Part shown: positions 1 through 8,790 of the stretch, piece after piece | Layout: every line of letters begins with the position of its first letter | Position numbering within the stretch: the stretch's first letter is position 1 | From: Prevotella sp. UBA2746 | GTDB lineage: Bacteria > Bacteroidota > Bacteroidia > Bacteroidales > Bacteroidaceae | Direction of reading: 5' to 3' | DNA: 48,963 bases | Assembly (NCBI GenBank): GCA_002353555.1 | Contig: DEJO01000019.1 | Span: 1-48,963, forward strand | The notes under the pieces: model-generated | The model's database searches: none | Told to the model about the DNA's origin: nothing | What the model saw: only the letters and a program-made list of their open reading frames with translations | Translations under genes and position numbers: made by a program

Positions 1-1112
1 AAGTGGTAGTTCTGCTCGTTACCGACCACATAGATCATCTTGTCGATGGGATAGTCCTTGAAGCGCATGTCTGCCGTGCCGATGTCCTGCGTCATATAGA
101 CGCTGGTACCATCAGAGCGCAACAGCAGTTTCTGGTCAAGGCCATCGTTACTGAGGTCTGCCCACACGCTGTTGTCATCTTTCCGGAAGAAGAGTCCTTT
201 GGCAAGTCCCTCTTCCACCTTCTTCTTTCCTTCGAGATATGTGTTCGATTCATAATAAATCTTATCGAAAGAAACGCCAAGAGCCTTGTAGGTCTCGTCG
301 AAACCGGCATACACCCAATCGTTCATCTTTTTCCAGAGCGCACGCACCTCCGGGTCGTTCTGCTCCCATTTGACAAGCATTTCATGTGCTTCCACGATAA
401 GCGGAGCCTCGTTCTTAGCACGCTCTTCCGCTTTCTCAGCATCCAATCCCTCGGCAATGAACTTCTCTTTCAACGCCTTCACCTCCTCCCGGTAGTGCTT
501 GTCGAAGGCTACATAATAGTCGCCAATGAGGTGGTCGCCCTTCTTTCCGCTTGTCTCCGGTGTCTCTCCGTTGCCCCATTTCAGCCAAGCCAGCATCGAC
601 TTACAGATATGTATGCCACGGTCGTTGACGATATTCGTCTTCACCACACGGTTGCCGTTGGCTTCCATAATCTGTGCCAACGACCAGCCCAACAGGTTGT
701 TGCGCACATGTCCGAGGTGAAGAGGCTTGTTGGTATTGGGTGAAGAATACTCTATCATCACCAATGGTGCGTCTTCACCAGCCTTTTTATATCCCCAATC
801 TGGGTCAGCATCTATGTCTTGGAGCAGACTAAGCCATGCGGCAGGGGCGATGACAAGGTTCAAAAATCCTTTCACCACATTGAAATCAGCTATCGCCGTA
901 CAATTTGCTTTCAGGTATTCGCCAATTTCTTGTGCCGTTTCTTCCGGTTTCTTCTTTGAGGTTCGCAACAAGGGGAACACCACGAGGGTGAGATTGCCCT
1001 CAAAGTCGCTTCTGGTCTTCTGTAAAGCCACCATCTTCTCTGGCACTTCCTGTCCGTACAATGCTTTCACGGCAGCTATGACGCCGCTGGTTATCTGTCC
1101 TTCAATGTTCAT
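1..1112 (-). CDS. argS: Arginyl-tRNA synthetase, N-terminal part (cut by window edge)
   Basis: Charges tRNA-Arg with arginine in the cytoplasm. Translating the minus strand from the ATG at 1112-1110 gives MNIEGQITSGVIAAVKALYG, an Arg-tRNA synthetase N-terminal domain, followed by the class I signature in EYSSPNTNKPLHLGHVRNN, where HLGH is the HIGH motif. The reading frame stays open to base 1, where it ends around ...MIYVVGNEQNYH. About 370 of the usual roughly 600 residues are visible; the KMSKS loop and the anticodon-binding domain lie outside the window. A -7 element lies about 65 bases upstream. It is transcribed away from the helicase at 1415. The family assignment is firm. Confidence 0.95.
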   Translation of the reverse strand, partial: MNIEGQITSGVIAAVKALYGQEVPEKMVALQKTRSDFEGNLTLVVFPLLRTSKKKPEETAQEIGEYLKANCTAIADFNVVKGFLNLVIAPAAWLSLLQDIDADPDWGYKKAGEDAPLVMIEYSSPNTNKPLHLGHVRNNLLGWSLAQIMEANGNRVVKTNIVNDRGIHICKSMLAWLKWGNGETPETSGKKGDHLIGDYYVAFDKHYREEVKALKEKFIAEGLDAEKAEERAKNEAPLIVEAHEMLVKWEQNDPEVRALWKKMNDWVYAGFDETYKALGVSFDKIYYESNTYLEGKKKVEEGLAKGLFFRKDDNSVWADLSNDGLDQKLLLRSDGTSVYMTQDIGTADMRFKDYPIDKMIYVVGNEQNYH

Positions 1113-1176
1113 ATCTTTGCCTTTTGGGAGTTTGTGGAGTTTGGTTTTCAGTGAACTCCTGTTTTCTTTTCGGCTG

Positions 1177-1184
1177 CAAAATTA
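1177..1184 (-). promoter_or_regulatory. Bacteroidetes -7 element for argS
   Basis: The minus strand reads TAATTTTG, matching TAnnTTTG of the Bacteroidetes primary sigma factor. It lies 65 bases upstream of the argS ATG and leaves a short 5' leader. Confidence 0.55.
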
Positions 1185-1311
1185 CGAAATAACAAGGGCA
1201 GAACAAAATAAACTTGTTTGTTTTTTATGTCGAATGCAACTAAATTCTCGCTAAATTCTCTAAAAATACACCATTAAACAGAGATAACAGCATCCTTTCT
1301 GCCGATTTTTG

Positions 1312-1407
1312 TACCTTTGACTGCGTCAAAGATTCTTTCCCTCAACAACGCAAAAGCAAAGAAAAAGTTCTTTTCTTTTGCGTTGTGCCCGCTTAATCGT
1401 ACCTTTG
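1312..1407 (+). repeat. Hairpin-promoter element, copy A
   Basis: The element starts and ends with TACCTTTG (1312-1319 and 1400-1407). Between them are two hairpins. The first is CTTTGAC-tgc-GTCAAAG at 1315-1331. The second is long: CAACGCAAAAG at 1346-1356 pairs perfectly with CTTTTGCGTTG at 1375-1385, and AAAGAA/TTCTTT continues the stem inside. The right end reads CGCTTAATCGTACCTTTG. The same layout recurs at 9766-9858 and 12578-12700. Confidence 0.7.
1400..1407 (+). promoter_or_regulatory. -7 promoter element of the helicase gene
   Basis: TACCTTTG ends only 7 bases before the ATG at 1415, so transcription should start at or within a few bases of the start codon (a nearly leaderless mRNA). 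Confidence 0.7.
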
Positions 1408-1414
1408 CAACCCA

Positions 1415-3385
1415 ATGAGTCAGTCATCGCCGATACAAGCACTACAGCAACAGCGGCTACTCTTGCAGCTGGAATACTATGCTGAGAAAGAAGCCTTCCG
1501 CAAGCAAACCGAACAGACGGGCATGATGCGGAAGGTGAAGCGCGGCGATGCCTGGTACCCGTTACGAATCGGTAAGAGCTACTACAACTCCCTGAACCAA
1601 CTGACCATAGAGGTGTTCAGGACGGAAGATACGGATATAGAACATAACTTTGAGTTCGGTCGACCGGTGGTCTTCTTTCAGGTTTATCAGCAAAAATCGC
1701 CGATGAACAACGAAACCAACGCTTCATCACGTCTCCGCTACTTCCCCTTTACGGGTACTGTCTCCTATGTGGAAGGCGACCGCATGGTGGTGGCCGTACC
1801 CGATTCGGCACCTCTTATTGACTTGCAGTTGTCTGAGGTGCCTGTAGGTTGCCAGCTATCGTTCGATGAAACCAGCTACCGTGCCATGTTCGACGCCCTT
1901 GACCGTGTCATCAAGGCAAAGGGTACCCGCATGGCTTACCTCCGCGACCTGTTCTATTCACATCAGAAAGCAGAGCGGTTCTCGTTTGAACCGTTACGTT
2001 TTCCGTGGCTCAACACCACTCAAGAGCAGGCGGTCAACGAAGTCTTGTGGGCAAAGGATGTTGCTGTAGTACACGGTCCGCCAGGAACGGGCAAGACAAC
2101 CACGCTGGTAGAAGCCATCAATGAGACCTTGATGCGCGAACCGCAGGTGTTGGTATGTGCACAGAGCAACATGGCGGTCGACTGGATATGCGAGAAGTTG
2201 GTAGACCGTGGCATCAACGTGTTGCGTATCGGCAATCCCACCCGTGTCAACGACAAGATGTTGTCATTTACCTACGAGAGACGCTTTGAGGCACATCCTG
2301 ATTATACGACGTTGTGGAGCATCCGCAAAGCTATCCGTGAACTGCGCGGTCAGCGCAAGCGCGGCAGAGAGAGCTTCCACCAGAAGATGGAACGGCTGAA
2401 GAGCCGTGCTACCGAGATAGAACTTCGCATCCAGGCAGAGTTGTTTGGTGAGGCACGCGTCATTGCCTCCACCTTGGTAGGTGCCGACAACCGCCTGCTG
2501 CACGGGCGCAAGTTCGGAACACTCTTCATTGACGAGGCAGCACAGGCATTAGAGGCAGCCTGTTGGATTCCCATCCGCCGCGTCTCACGTGTCGTTCTTG
2601 CCGGCGACCATTGCCAGCTGCCTCCAACGGTAAAGAGCATCGCCGCCTTGAAAGCAGGTCTGGGCAAGACCCTCATGGAGCGTATCGTGGAAAACAAGCC
2701 CGAAGTGGTGACCCTCTTGAGGATACAATACCGCATGAACGAACAGATTATGCGTTTCTCCAGCAATTGGTTTTACGACGGGAAGGTGGAGAGTGCCCCG
2801 CAGATCAAGTACCGCGGCATCCTGGATTGGGACTATCCCATCGAGTGGGTTGAGCCAGAGGACAACGGAATAACCGGATTATCCGGACTGCCCGGAAGCC
2901 CCGGAGACTCTTCTATTGCATACGGTGAAGCCTTTGTTGCCTCCACCTTCGGACGCATCAACAAAGGAGAAGCCATGCAGACCTTGCAGGTCTTAGAAGA
3001 TTATTTTACGAAGATTGGCAAACAGCGCATCTTGGATGAACGCATCGACGTGGGCATCATCTCGCCCTACCGCGCGCAGGTACAGTACCTGCGCCATCTT
3101 CTTAAGAAGCAACCATTCTTCAAACCTTACCGCAGCCTTATCTCCGTGAATACCGTTGACGGTTTTCAAGGACAGGAACGCGACGTGATCCTTATTTCAC
3201 TTGTACGTTCCAACGAAGACGGTGAGATTGGATTCCTCCGCGACCTGCGCCGCATGAATGTAGCCATCACCCGTGCCCGCATGAAACTCATCATCCTTGG
3301 CGACGTAGCCACACTGACCCGCCATCCGTTCTACAAGCGGTTGTACGACTACATCGGGCACATCAAGGAAGAAACACCATCGTAA
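1415..3385 (+). CDS. Superfamily 1 DNA/RNA helicase, Upf1/IGHMBP2-like
   Basis: A 656-residue ATP-dependent helicase predicted to unwind RNA or DNA in the cytoplasm. An N-terminal region of about 200 residues resembles the beta-barrel domain found before the motor in IGHMBP2-type helicases. The motor has Walker A GPPGTGKTT near residue 222, the Walker B/motif II DEAAQ near residue 373, the GDHCQLPP motif shortly after, motif V TVDGFQGQE near residue 580 and motif VI ITRAR near residue 618. All core motifs look intact. The ATG at 1415 is fixed by the promoter ending at 1407. It is followed after about 38 bases by a HAD phosphatase that has its own promoter. The substrate cannot be told from the sequence. 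Confidence 0.9.
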   Translation: MSQSSPIQALQQQRLLLQLEYYAEKEAFRKQTEQTGMMRKVKRGDAWYPLRIGKSYYNSLNQLTIEVFRTEDTDIEHNFEFGRPVVFFQVYQQKSPMNNETNASSRLRYFPFTGTVSYVEGDRMVVAVPDSAPLIDLQLSEVPVGCQLSFDETSYRAMFDALDRVIKAKGTRMAYLRDLFYSHQKAERFSFEPLRFPWLNTTQEQAVNEVLWAKDVAVVHGPPGTGKTTTLVEAINETLMREPQVLVCAQSNMAVDWICEKLVDRGINVLRIGNPTRVNDKMLSFTYERRFEAHPDYTTLWSIRKAIRELRGQRKRGRESFHQKMERLKSRATEIELRIQAELFGEARVIASTLVGADNRLLHGRKFGTLFIDEAAQALEAACWIPIRRVSRVVLAGDHCQLPPTVKSIAALKAGLGKTLMERIVENKPEVVTLLRIQYRMNEQIMRFSSNWFYDGKVESAPQIKYRGILDWDYPIEWVEPEDNGITGLSGLPGSPGDSSIAYGEAFVASTFGRINKGEAMQTLQVLEDYFTKIGKQRILDERIDVGIISPYRAQVQYLRHLLKKQPFFKPYRSLISVNTVDGFQGQERDVILISLVRSNEDGEIGFLRDLRRMNVAITRARMKLIILGDVATLTRHPFYKRLYDYIGHIKEETPS

Positions 3386-3411
3386 ATTCTTTATTTTCAC
3401 CGTTTCTGTTG

Positions 3412-3419
3412 TACCTTTG
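3412..3419 (+). promoter_or_regulatory. -7 promoter element of the HAD gene
   Basis: TACCTTTG ends 4 bases before the ATG at 3424. An upstream in-frame alternative start at 3409 overlaps this element and would lie before the transcription start, so 3424 is the better start. Confidence 0.7.
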
Positions 3420-3423
3420 CAGT

Positions 3424-4116
3424 ATGAAAATAAAAGTAATAGCCTTTGATGCCGACGATACCCTGTGGGACTGCCAGTCCCACTTTGCCGAGGTTGAGCG
3501 CCAGTATGCCATGATGCTGGCACCCTATGGCGACATGGAATATATCACCCAGGAGTTGTTCAAGGTGGAGACAGCCAACATGCCGGAGTTAGGTTATGGC
3601 TGTAAGGCGTTCATCCTGTCGTTGATAGAGAATGCCGTCAAGGTGAGCAAAGGAAGAATTGCTGCCGACAAACTGTTGGAGATATTGTCTTTGGGGCGAA
3701 CACTTTTGCGTTTGCCTGCCACACCGTTGCCGGAAGTGGAAGAAACCCTTCGCACCCTACACCAGCAACACCGCTACCAACTAGTTGCTTTCACCAAGGG
3801 TGAACTGCAAGATCAGGTCAACAAACTGCAAAGGTCAGGACTTTCCCCCTATTTCGACGATGTCATCGTCGTCGAAGAGAAGTCTGTTGAAGCCTATCAA
3901 CACCTCTGTTCACGCATGGGAATCTGCTTCAGCGACCTGCTCAGCGTGGGAAACTCCTTTAAGTCGGATATTGAACCCGTGTTGCTGTCAGGCGGCTATG
4001 CCGTTCATATCCCCTTCGCCTATATCTGGGCGTATGAACGTACGAAGGAATACACACACGAACGCCTGCATACCATCACCCGCTTTGGGGAGTTGCTTCC
4101 TTTATTAGAACCATAA
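3424..4116 (+). CDS. HAD-superfamily hydrolase (phosphatase)
   Basis: A 230-residue soluble HAD hydrolase. Motif I is FDADDT with the nucleophile and acid/base aspartates at residues 9 and 11. Motif II is the threonine of AFTKG, motif III a lysine near EEKSVEAY, and motif IV the acidic GNSFKSD. The helical cap lies between motifs I and II. This points to a phosphomonoesterase of the PGP/YjjG type; the natural substrate is unknown. The start at 3424 follows from the promoter immediately upstream. The ABC ATPase begins 10 bases after its stop, so the two are probably cotranscribed. Confidence 0.85.
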   Translation: MKIKVIAFDADDTLWDCQSHFAEVERQYAMMLAPYGDMEYITQELFKVETANMPELGYGCKAFILSLIENAVKVSKGRIAADKLLEILSLGRTLLRLPATPLPEVEETLRTLHQQHRYQLVAFTKGELQDQVNKLQRSGLSPYFDDVIVVEEKSVEAYQHLCSRMGICFSDLLSVGNSFKSDIEPVLLSGGYAVHIPFAYIWAYERTKEYTHERLHTITRFGELLPLLEP

Positions 4117-4125
4117 ACCGCTATC

Positions 4126-4875
4126 ATGTCTACCCTCTCGTTCCATCATCTGTCCATCGGTTACAACACCGGCAGCCGGGATATCGTCATTGCCGAAGGG
4201 CTGACAGGTAGCCTCCCGGAAGCTACGCTCACCTGCTTAATTGGGCGCAACGGCACGGGCAAGTCTACGTTGCTGCGCACCTTGGCAGGCTTGCAGCCGC
4301 AGTTAGCAGGAGAGGTGTTGCTCAACGGAAAGTCTTTACGGCAACTTTCTTCCACACAACGGGCACGTCAGGTCAGCGTAGTGCTGACGCAACGCCCTGA
4401 AGTCCAGAACCTCACCGTGCGCGAACTGGCGGGAATGGGGCGTTCGCCCTATACCGGTTTCTTCGGAACATTGCACGAAAACGATTGGAAGGTGGTCGAC
4501 GAGGCTCTCCATCAGGTAGGTATGGCTGGTTTTAGTCATCGCAAGATCCAAACCCTCAGCGACGGTGAGCGACAGAAGGTCATGATAGCAAAGGCTCTCG
4601 CCCAGCAGACTCCCGTCATCATCTTGGACGAACCCACCGCGTTTCTCGACCATCCGAGCAAGGTAGAGACGATGACGATGTTGCAGCGGCTGGCAACAGA
4701 AATGGACAAGACCATCGTCTTGTCCACTCATGATATAGAGATAGCCGAACGGACAGCTTCCCATTTCCTGCTGATGACCGCTTCAGGGTTAGAAACGGTA
4801 GAAAGAGGAAACTTGGGTTTTACTCATGCACATACAGTTCCCAACCCAAATAGGTCTCCAGAGCTTCCTGAATAA
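4126..4875 (+). CDS. ABC transporter ATP-binding protein (FecE/BtuD-like), unusual C-terminus
   Basis: Nucleotide-binding subunit of an importer of the iron-siderophore/haem/cobalamin type. It has Walker A GRNGTGKST at residues 40-48, a Q-loop region with RPEVQNLTV, the signature LSDGE near residue 144, Walker B VIILDEP near residue 165 and a switch histidine in STHD near residue 200. No permease or binding protein is nearby, so it is an orphan ATPase here. The last 18 or so codons (from about 4820) are read through the antisense of the convergent isomerase gene, and the tail FTHAHTVPNPNRSPELPE does not look like a family C-terminus. The native 3' end may have been lost at a rearrangement junction. 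The ATPase core is intact. Confidence 0.85.
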   Translation: MSTLSFHHLSIGYNTGSRDIVIAEGLTGSLPEATLTCLIGRNGTGKSTLLRTLAGLQPQLAGEVLLNGKSLRQLSSTQRARQVSVVLTQRPEVQNLTVRELAGMGRSPYTGFFGTLHENDWKVVDEALHQVGMAGFSHRKIQTLSDGERQKVMIAKALAQQTPVIILDEPTAFLDHPSKVETMTMLQRLATEMDKTIVLSTHDIEIAERTASHFLLMTASGLETVERGNLGFTHAHTVPNPNRSPELPE

Positions 4876-6244
4876 CGTCTGCCACGTTGCTGCGGACGAG
4901 CGCTACATGGTGCTCGAAACCGTTCTTGCAGATGTACTTCATCAGCTTCTGAAGGTTGTCTACCTTCGTCACGGCAATACATCCGTCCATACCATACGGT
5001 TCGTTGGTAATCTGCCCTTCGCCGAGGTATGCCTTGATGCAGCCCCGTGGGTCGTCAGTAGAGATGCGGAAGTAGGTGAAGTCACCCTCACTCACCTTGG
5101 CATAGACGGCACCGAAGGTGCGCACCTTGCCGAGCGTACGTCCGAGTACACCGAGTGGTCCGAGTTTTACGTCGTTGTTGCCGACAAACGACTTCGGGAA
5201 GTTACCGCAGTGGGTGCATACACACTTGTTACGGTCTTCGGCAAAGTTGTTGTTCCAGTCGGCAAGTGCGGGCGCATTTCCTGACGCCAAGCGCAGGGCA
5301 AGCATCGAGACAGCTCCTGCAAGGTCGGTTTCGCAGGCGCAAGGAATACCGATTTCGCCGAGCATTGCCATCGTGATACATGGTGCACAGCCGTAGTTCT
5401 GTTCCAAAGAGTCCCAACACTGCAATGCAAGAGCATCCACCTGGTTGGCTTTCACCCAGTGGTCTATGGCAACTCCGAACTTCGCCTGCACCTTCAGCTT
5501 CTCCTCGTAAGACTCCGGTACCTTTGCGTATGCACGGATGTCCTCCATCTTCTTTATCAGTTCAGCGTCATCGTCAGCAATCTTCTCAGCAGCAAAGAGC
5601 AGTTCCGACAAGTCTGCCGGTACGACGGTGATACCGCTGCGCTGCAACAGTTTCTCGCTGGCACGGCAGGTGTTGAATCCGAGCGGCCGCGTACCAATCT
5701 GCCCGATGCGGCAGTGTCGCAACGTATTGACCACGCGGCAGACAGCAGCAAACTTGTTGATGTCCTGTGCCAGCAGGTCGCTATAAATAGAATAGGTGTG
5801 CAGGGTGGTGTCGGTGAACGGAATGCCATACTGGTAGAGGTTGTTGCAGACGGAGATCTTACCGCAGAACGCATCGCGGCGACTGTCCAGGTCTACCTTG
5901 TCGTTCTCGTCGTCGCACGCCTGTACCAACACCGGCACGTTCAGCTCGGCACGGCTGATGGCGTTGATGATGCCAATCTCGAAACCGAAATTCGGCAAAG
6001 AAACGATGATTCCGTCAATTTCGTCGCGGTGCTTACGGAAGAGTTCAGCACATAGGATACCGTCTTCCACGGTTTCTATGCTGCTCGACCCTGTCGGTGT
6101 GGCATCCTCCGGCAGGATGACATACTCGTAACCTTGTTCGTCCAGCGTCTTCAGGAGTTGTTTCTTCACGTCTCTTGCGAGTTCAGAATTAAAGTAGGCG
6201 CGTGTTCCAATAATCACGCCGAAGCATTGTTTGTTCCCTTTCAT
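4820..6244 (-). CDS. L-fucose/L-arabinose isomerase-family sugar isomerase (candidate D-apiose isomerase)
   Basis: A 474-residue cytosolic aldose-ketose isomerase of the fucose isomerase fold. Likely metal ligands are visible in CETDLAGA (residues 304-311, Glu and Asp) and THCGN (344-348, His). It is shorter than classical FucI (about 590 residues). It is the last gene of an operon with a split transketolase and a glycerol-kinase-like FGGY kinase. That set fits aldose to ketose, ketose phosphate, then transketolase cleavage, as described for non-oxidative D-apiose catabolism (isomerase, kinase, two-subunit transketolase). The apiose assignment is inference from context; the isomerase family is clear. 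Its 3' end overlaps the convergent ABC ATPase by 56 bases. Confidence 0.8.
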   Translation of the reverse strand: MKGNKQCFGVIIGTRAYFNSELARDVKKQLLKTLDEQGYEYVILPEDATPTGSSSIETVEDGILCAELFRKHRDEIDGIIVSLPNFGFEIGIINAISRAELNVPVLVQACDDENDKVDLDSRRDAFCGKISVCNNLYQYGIPFTDTTLHTYSIYSDLLAQDINKFAAVCRVVNTLRHCRIGQIGTRPLGFNTCRASEKLLQRSGITVVPADLSELLFAAEKIADDDAELIKKMEDIRAYAKVPESYEEKLKVQAKFGVAIDHWVKANQVDALALQCWDSLEQNYGCAPCITMAMLGEIGIPCACETDLAGAVSMLALRLASGNAPALADWNNNFAEDRNKCVCTHCGNFPKSFVGNNDVKLGPLGVLGRTLGKVRTFGAVYAKVSEGDFTYFRISTDDPRGCIKAYLGEGQITNEPYGMDGCIAVTKVDNLQKLMKYICKNGFEHHVALVRSNVADVIQEALETYLGWELYVHE

Positions 6245-6281
6245 AATGTTATTTGTTGTTTAAGTTGTTGCTAAATAAGAT

Positions 6282-7769
6282 CTAATCCTTCATCAGCTGG
6301 CACACGGCATGCCGCCACCCGTCGTAGAAGGGTTGCATCTCTGCCATGCTCTTGTCAGGCAGGATGGGGTCTTCTGCCGTCCATACACGTGCTGCCTCCT
6401 CGAAGGAAGTCCACTTACCGAGTGCAAAACCATTCATGATGAGCGCACCGAAGGCACTGGCATCCTCTACTTCAGAACGGACAATAGGCACCTGTAGCAT
6501 GTTGGCTTGGTATTGCATGAGGAAGTGGTTCTTGGTGGGACCACCGTCAACACGCACTTCCTGCAGCTGTACGCCAGCCGACTTTGTCATGGCACCAATG
6601 AGGTCGGCAATCTGATAAGCGATACTCTCCAGTGTGGCACGGCACACATGTGCCTTTGTCGAGGCGAGTGTCAGTCCGCTGATGGCTGCTTTCACCTGGT
6701 CGTTCCACCAGGGAGCGCCCAATCCTGAGAATGCCGGCACGAAATACACGCCGCCGTTATCCTCTACCGAGGTGGCGATGGCCTCTATCTCGCTGGCATC
6801 ATCAATCAGGTGCAACTGGTTCTTCAGCCACTGTATGGTTGCTCCCGTGCAGTGGATGTTGCCTTCAAAGGCATAGAACACCTTGCCATTGGCGGCAAAG
6901 CCGATGGAGGTGACGAGTCCGGCAGGAGCTTCCGCCGCCTCTACACCGATGTTCACCATCACCGACGAGCCCGTACCGTAGGTAGCTTTGCCGAACCCTG
7001 CCTCATAGCACATCTGACCTGCCAGCGCACCATGCGAGTCGCCAAGTACTCCGGCAATCTGTATCGCTTCGTTGAAGAGCCCCTCCACCGTCGTCTCGCC
7101 GTAGCAGGCATCACACGGCAGTGCCTTCGGCATCATGCAGCGCGGTATGGTCAGCATCTGCAACAGGTCGTCGTCCCAATCCAAGGTGTGGATGTTGAAC
7201 AGCAGCGTGCGCGATGCATTGGTATAGTCGGTGAGGTGGTTGCGTCCTCCGGTCAGCTTGAAGATCAGCCATGAGTCGATGGTTCCGAAGCAGAGGTCTC
7301 CCCGTTCGGCAGCTTCACGCGCTCCTTCCACATGGTCTAACAGCCATTTTGCACCACTTCCAGCGAAATACGGGTCTATGAGCAGTCCGCTCTTCGCCTT
7401 CACCATCTCGCCATAGCCTGCTGCCTTCAGCTCGTTGCAGATGTCAACGCCACGCATACACTGCCACACCACGGCATTGGCGATGGGTATTCCCGTCTTG
7501 CGGTTCCAGACAACGACGGTTTCGCGCTGATTGGTGATGGCAAGGGAGAAGTGGCAATTGGCAGTTGACAGTTGACTATTGACTATTAACTCCCGGATGG
7601 CTTTCACGGTGTTGTGGTAGATTTCTTCGGCATCGTGTTCGACCCACCCTGCTTGTGGGTAGTATTGCTGGTGGTCAACCGACGAACGGGCAACGAGCTT
7701 GCAGTCTTCGTCGAACAGCAAGGCTTTCGTTGCCGATGTGCTTTGATCTATGGCTATAGTGTACTTCAT
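6282..7769 (-). CDS. FGGY-family carbohydrate kinase, glycerol-kinase-like (candidate apulose kinase)
   Basis: A 495-residue sugar/polyol kinase. It has the N-terminal phosphate loop AIDQSTSATKALLFD, TNQRET at residues 80-85 and the YGTGSS motif of glycerol kinases. Homology search would probably call it GlpK, but the glycerol facilitator and glycerol-3-phosphate dehydrogenase usually found with GlpK are absent. It sits with an isomerase and a split transketolase instead. Apulose carries a glycerol-like bis(hydroxymethyl) end, which would suit a glycerol-kinase-like enzyme. Residues about 63-73 (VNSQLSTANCH) are encoded by a heptanucleotide array (7553-7587) in a surface-loop position before TNQRET. 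The start at 7769 is the only reasonable ATG. Confidence 0.82.
   Translation of the reverse strand: MKYTIAIDQSTSATKALLFDEDCKLVARSSVDHQQYYPQAGWVEHDAEEIYHNTVKAIRELIVNSQLSTANCHFSLAITNQRETVVVWNRKTGIPIANAVVWQCMRGVDICNELKAAGYGEMVKAKSGLLIDPYFAGSGAKWLLDHVEGAREAAERGDLCFGTIDSWLIFKLTGGRNHLTDYTNASRTLLFNIHTLDWDDDLLQMLTIPRCMMPKALPCDACYGETTVEGLFNEAIQIAGVLGDSHGALAGQMCYEAGFGKATYGTGSSVMVNIGVEAAEAPAGLVTSIGFAANGKVFYAFEGNIHCTGATIQWLKNQLHLIDDASEIEAIATSVEDNGGVYFVPAFSGLGAPWWNDQVKAAISGLTLASTKAHVCRATLESIAYQIADLIGAMTKSAGVQLQEVRVDGGPTKNHFLMQYQANMLQVPIVRSEVEDASAFGALIMNGFALGKWTSFEEAARVWTAEDPILPDKSMAEMQPFYDGWRHAVCQLMKD
7553..7587 (-). repeat. Heptanucleotide array inside the FGGY kinase gene
   Basis: Five consecutive 7-base units on the plus strand: GGCAATT, GGCAGTT, GACAGTT, GACTATT, GACTATT. 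They are read in frame on the minus strand as part of the kinase (NSQLSTANC). Confidence 0.7.
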
Positions 7770-7776
7770 TGGGGAA

Positions 7777-7804
7777 AGGTTGAAGGTTGAGAGTTAAAGG
7801 TTGA
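7777..7804 (-). repeat. Heptanucleotide array between kinase and transketolase genes
   Basis: Four 7-base units: AGGTTGA, AGGTTGA, GAGTTAA, AGGTTGA. They fill most of the 49-base gap, just upstream of the kinase ATG on the minus strand. Confidence 0.7.
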
Positions 7805-7818
7805 GGTATGTTGCGTTG

Positions 7819-8760
7819 TCAACGCAACAACTCCTCCGCGGCAGCCACGATGCCTTCGTAGTCGATGCCGTAGTGATGGAACACTTCCAACGGGCTGGCA
7901 TGGATGACATTCTCGTCGGGGATGCCGAGGATGCGCATCTTCACCGGGCATTCCTGGGCGGTAATCTCTGCCACGAGGCCTCCCAGTCCGCCGAACATGC
8001 TGTGCTCCTCGACGGTGAGGATGCACTTGGTTTCACGTGCAGCCTTCAGGACAGCCTCCTTGTCGAAAGGTTTCAGCGAGAACATATCCAGGACACGTGC
8101 CTCGATGCCTTTCTGCCGCAGCTGTTTAGCGGCTTCTACGGCATGGGCTACCGTCTCGCCTGTAGCGATGATGGTCATGTCGTTTCCGTCTGTCAGTTGG
8201 TTTGCCTTACCGGGAGTGAAGTCGAAGTCATCATTCTCATAGACATCGGGAACGGCGTTACGGCCAACACGCACGTAGGCAGGGCGCGGACGCTCAGCCA
8301 GGTCGATACAGAGCTTGCGGGTCTGGCGCACATCACACGGCAGGTATACTTCCATACCGGGGAAGGTGCGCAGCACGGCAATGTCGTGCAGGCTGTGGTG
8401 GGTGGCTCCCAACTGGCTGTATGCCACGCCGCCGCTGACGCCACAGATGGTTACCGGCATCTGGGAGTAAGCTAAGTCGACCTTTACCTGTTCCAAGGCA
8501 CGTGCCACATAGAAGCATGCTGGACCGAAGATGAACGGCTTCTTGCCTGCCGAAGCAAGTCCGGCAGAGATACCTACGGCATCCTGTTCGGCGATGCCTA
8601 CTTCTACAAACTGCTCCGGCAGAGCTTTGCCGAAGTCTGTCAACGTTGCCGACCCGCTGGCATCAGAGGTGACGGCTATGATATTCTTGTCCTTTTCTGC
8701 CAGTTCCTGCAAGGTACTTGTGAAACTTTTGCGGCAGGGAATCTTATTGGGTGTTAACAT
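7819..8760 (-). CDS. Transketolase C-terminal subunit (candidate apulose-4-phosphate transketolase subunit B)
   Basis: A 313-residue protein with the pyrimidine-binding and C-terminal domains of transketolase. The catalytic glutamate is in VGIAEQ (Glu58), followed by AGLASAGKKPFIFGPACF, with a C-terminal transketolase fold from about residue 190. Full-length bacterial transketolases are about 660 residues; here N and C halves are separate genes, as in split DXS-like or apulose-type transketolases. It pairs with the gene at 8791-9624, from which it is separated by 30 bases made entirely of a heptanucleotide array. The split form next to an FGGY kinase and an isomerase supports a dedicated ketose-phosphate substrate and not housekeeping pentose-phosphate flux. 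Confidence 0.85.
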   Translation of the reverse strand: MLTPNKIPCRKSFTSTLQELAEKDKNIIAVTSDASGSATLTDFGKALPEQFVEVGIAEQDAVGISAGLASAGKKPFIFGPACFYVARALEQVKVDLAYSQMPVTICGVSGGVAYSQLGATHHSLHDIAVLRTFPGMEVYLPCDVRQTRKLCIDLAERPRPAYVRVGRNAVPDVYENDDFDFTPGKANQLTDGNDMTIIATGETVAHAVEAAKQLRQKGIEARVLDMFSLKPFDKEAVLKAARETKCILTVEEHSMFGGLGGLVAEITAQECPVKMRILGIPDENVIHASPLEVFHHYGIDYEGIVAAAEELLR

Positions 8761-8790
8761 ATTGATGGTTGATGGTTGAAGGTTGATGGT
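8761..8790 (-). repeat. Heptanucleotide array filling the gap between transketolase subunit genes
   Basis: Units ATTGATG, GTTGATG, GTTGAAG, GTTGATG occupy the whole 30-base space between the stop of the N subunit (8791) and the ATG of the C subunit (8760). Confidence 0.75.
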
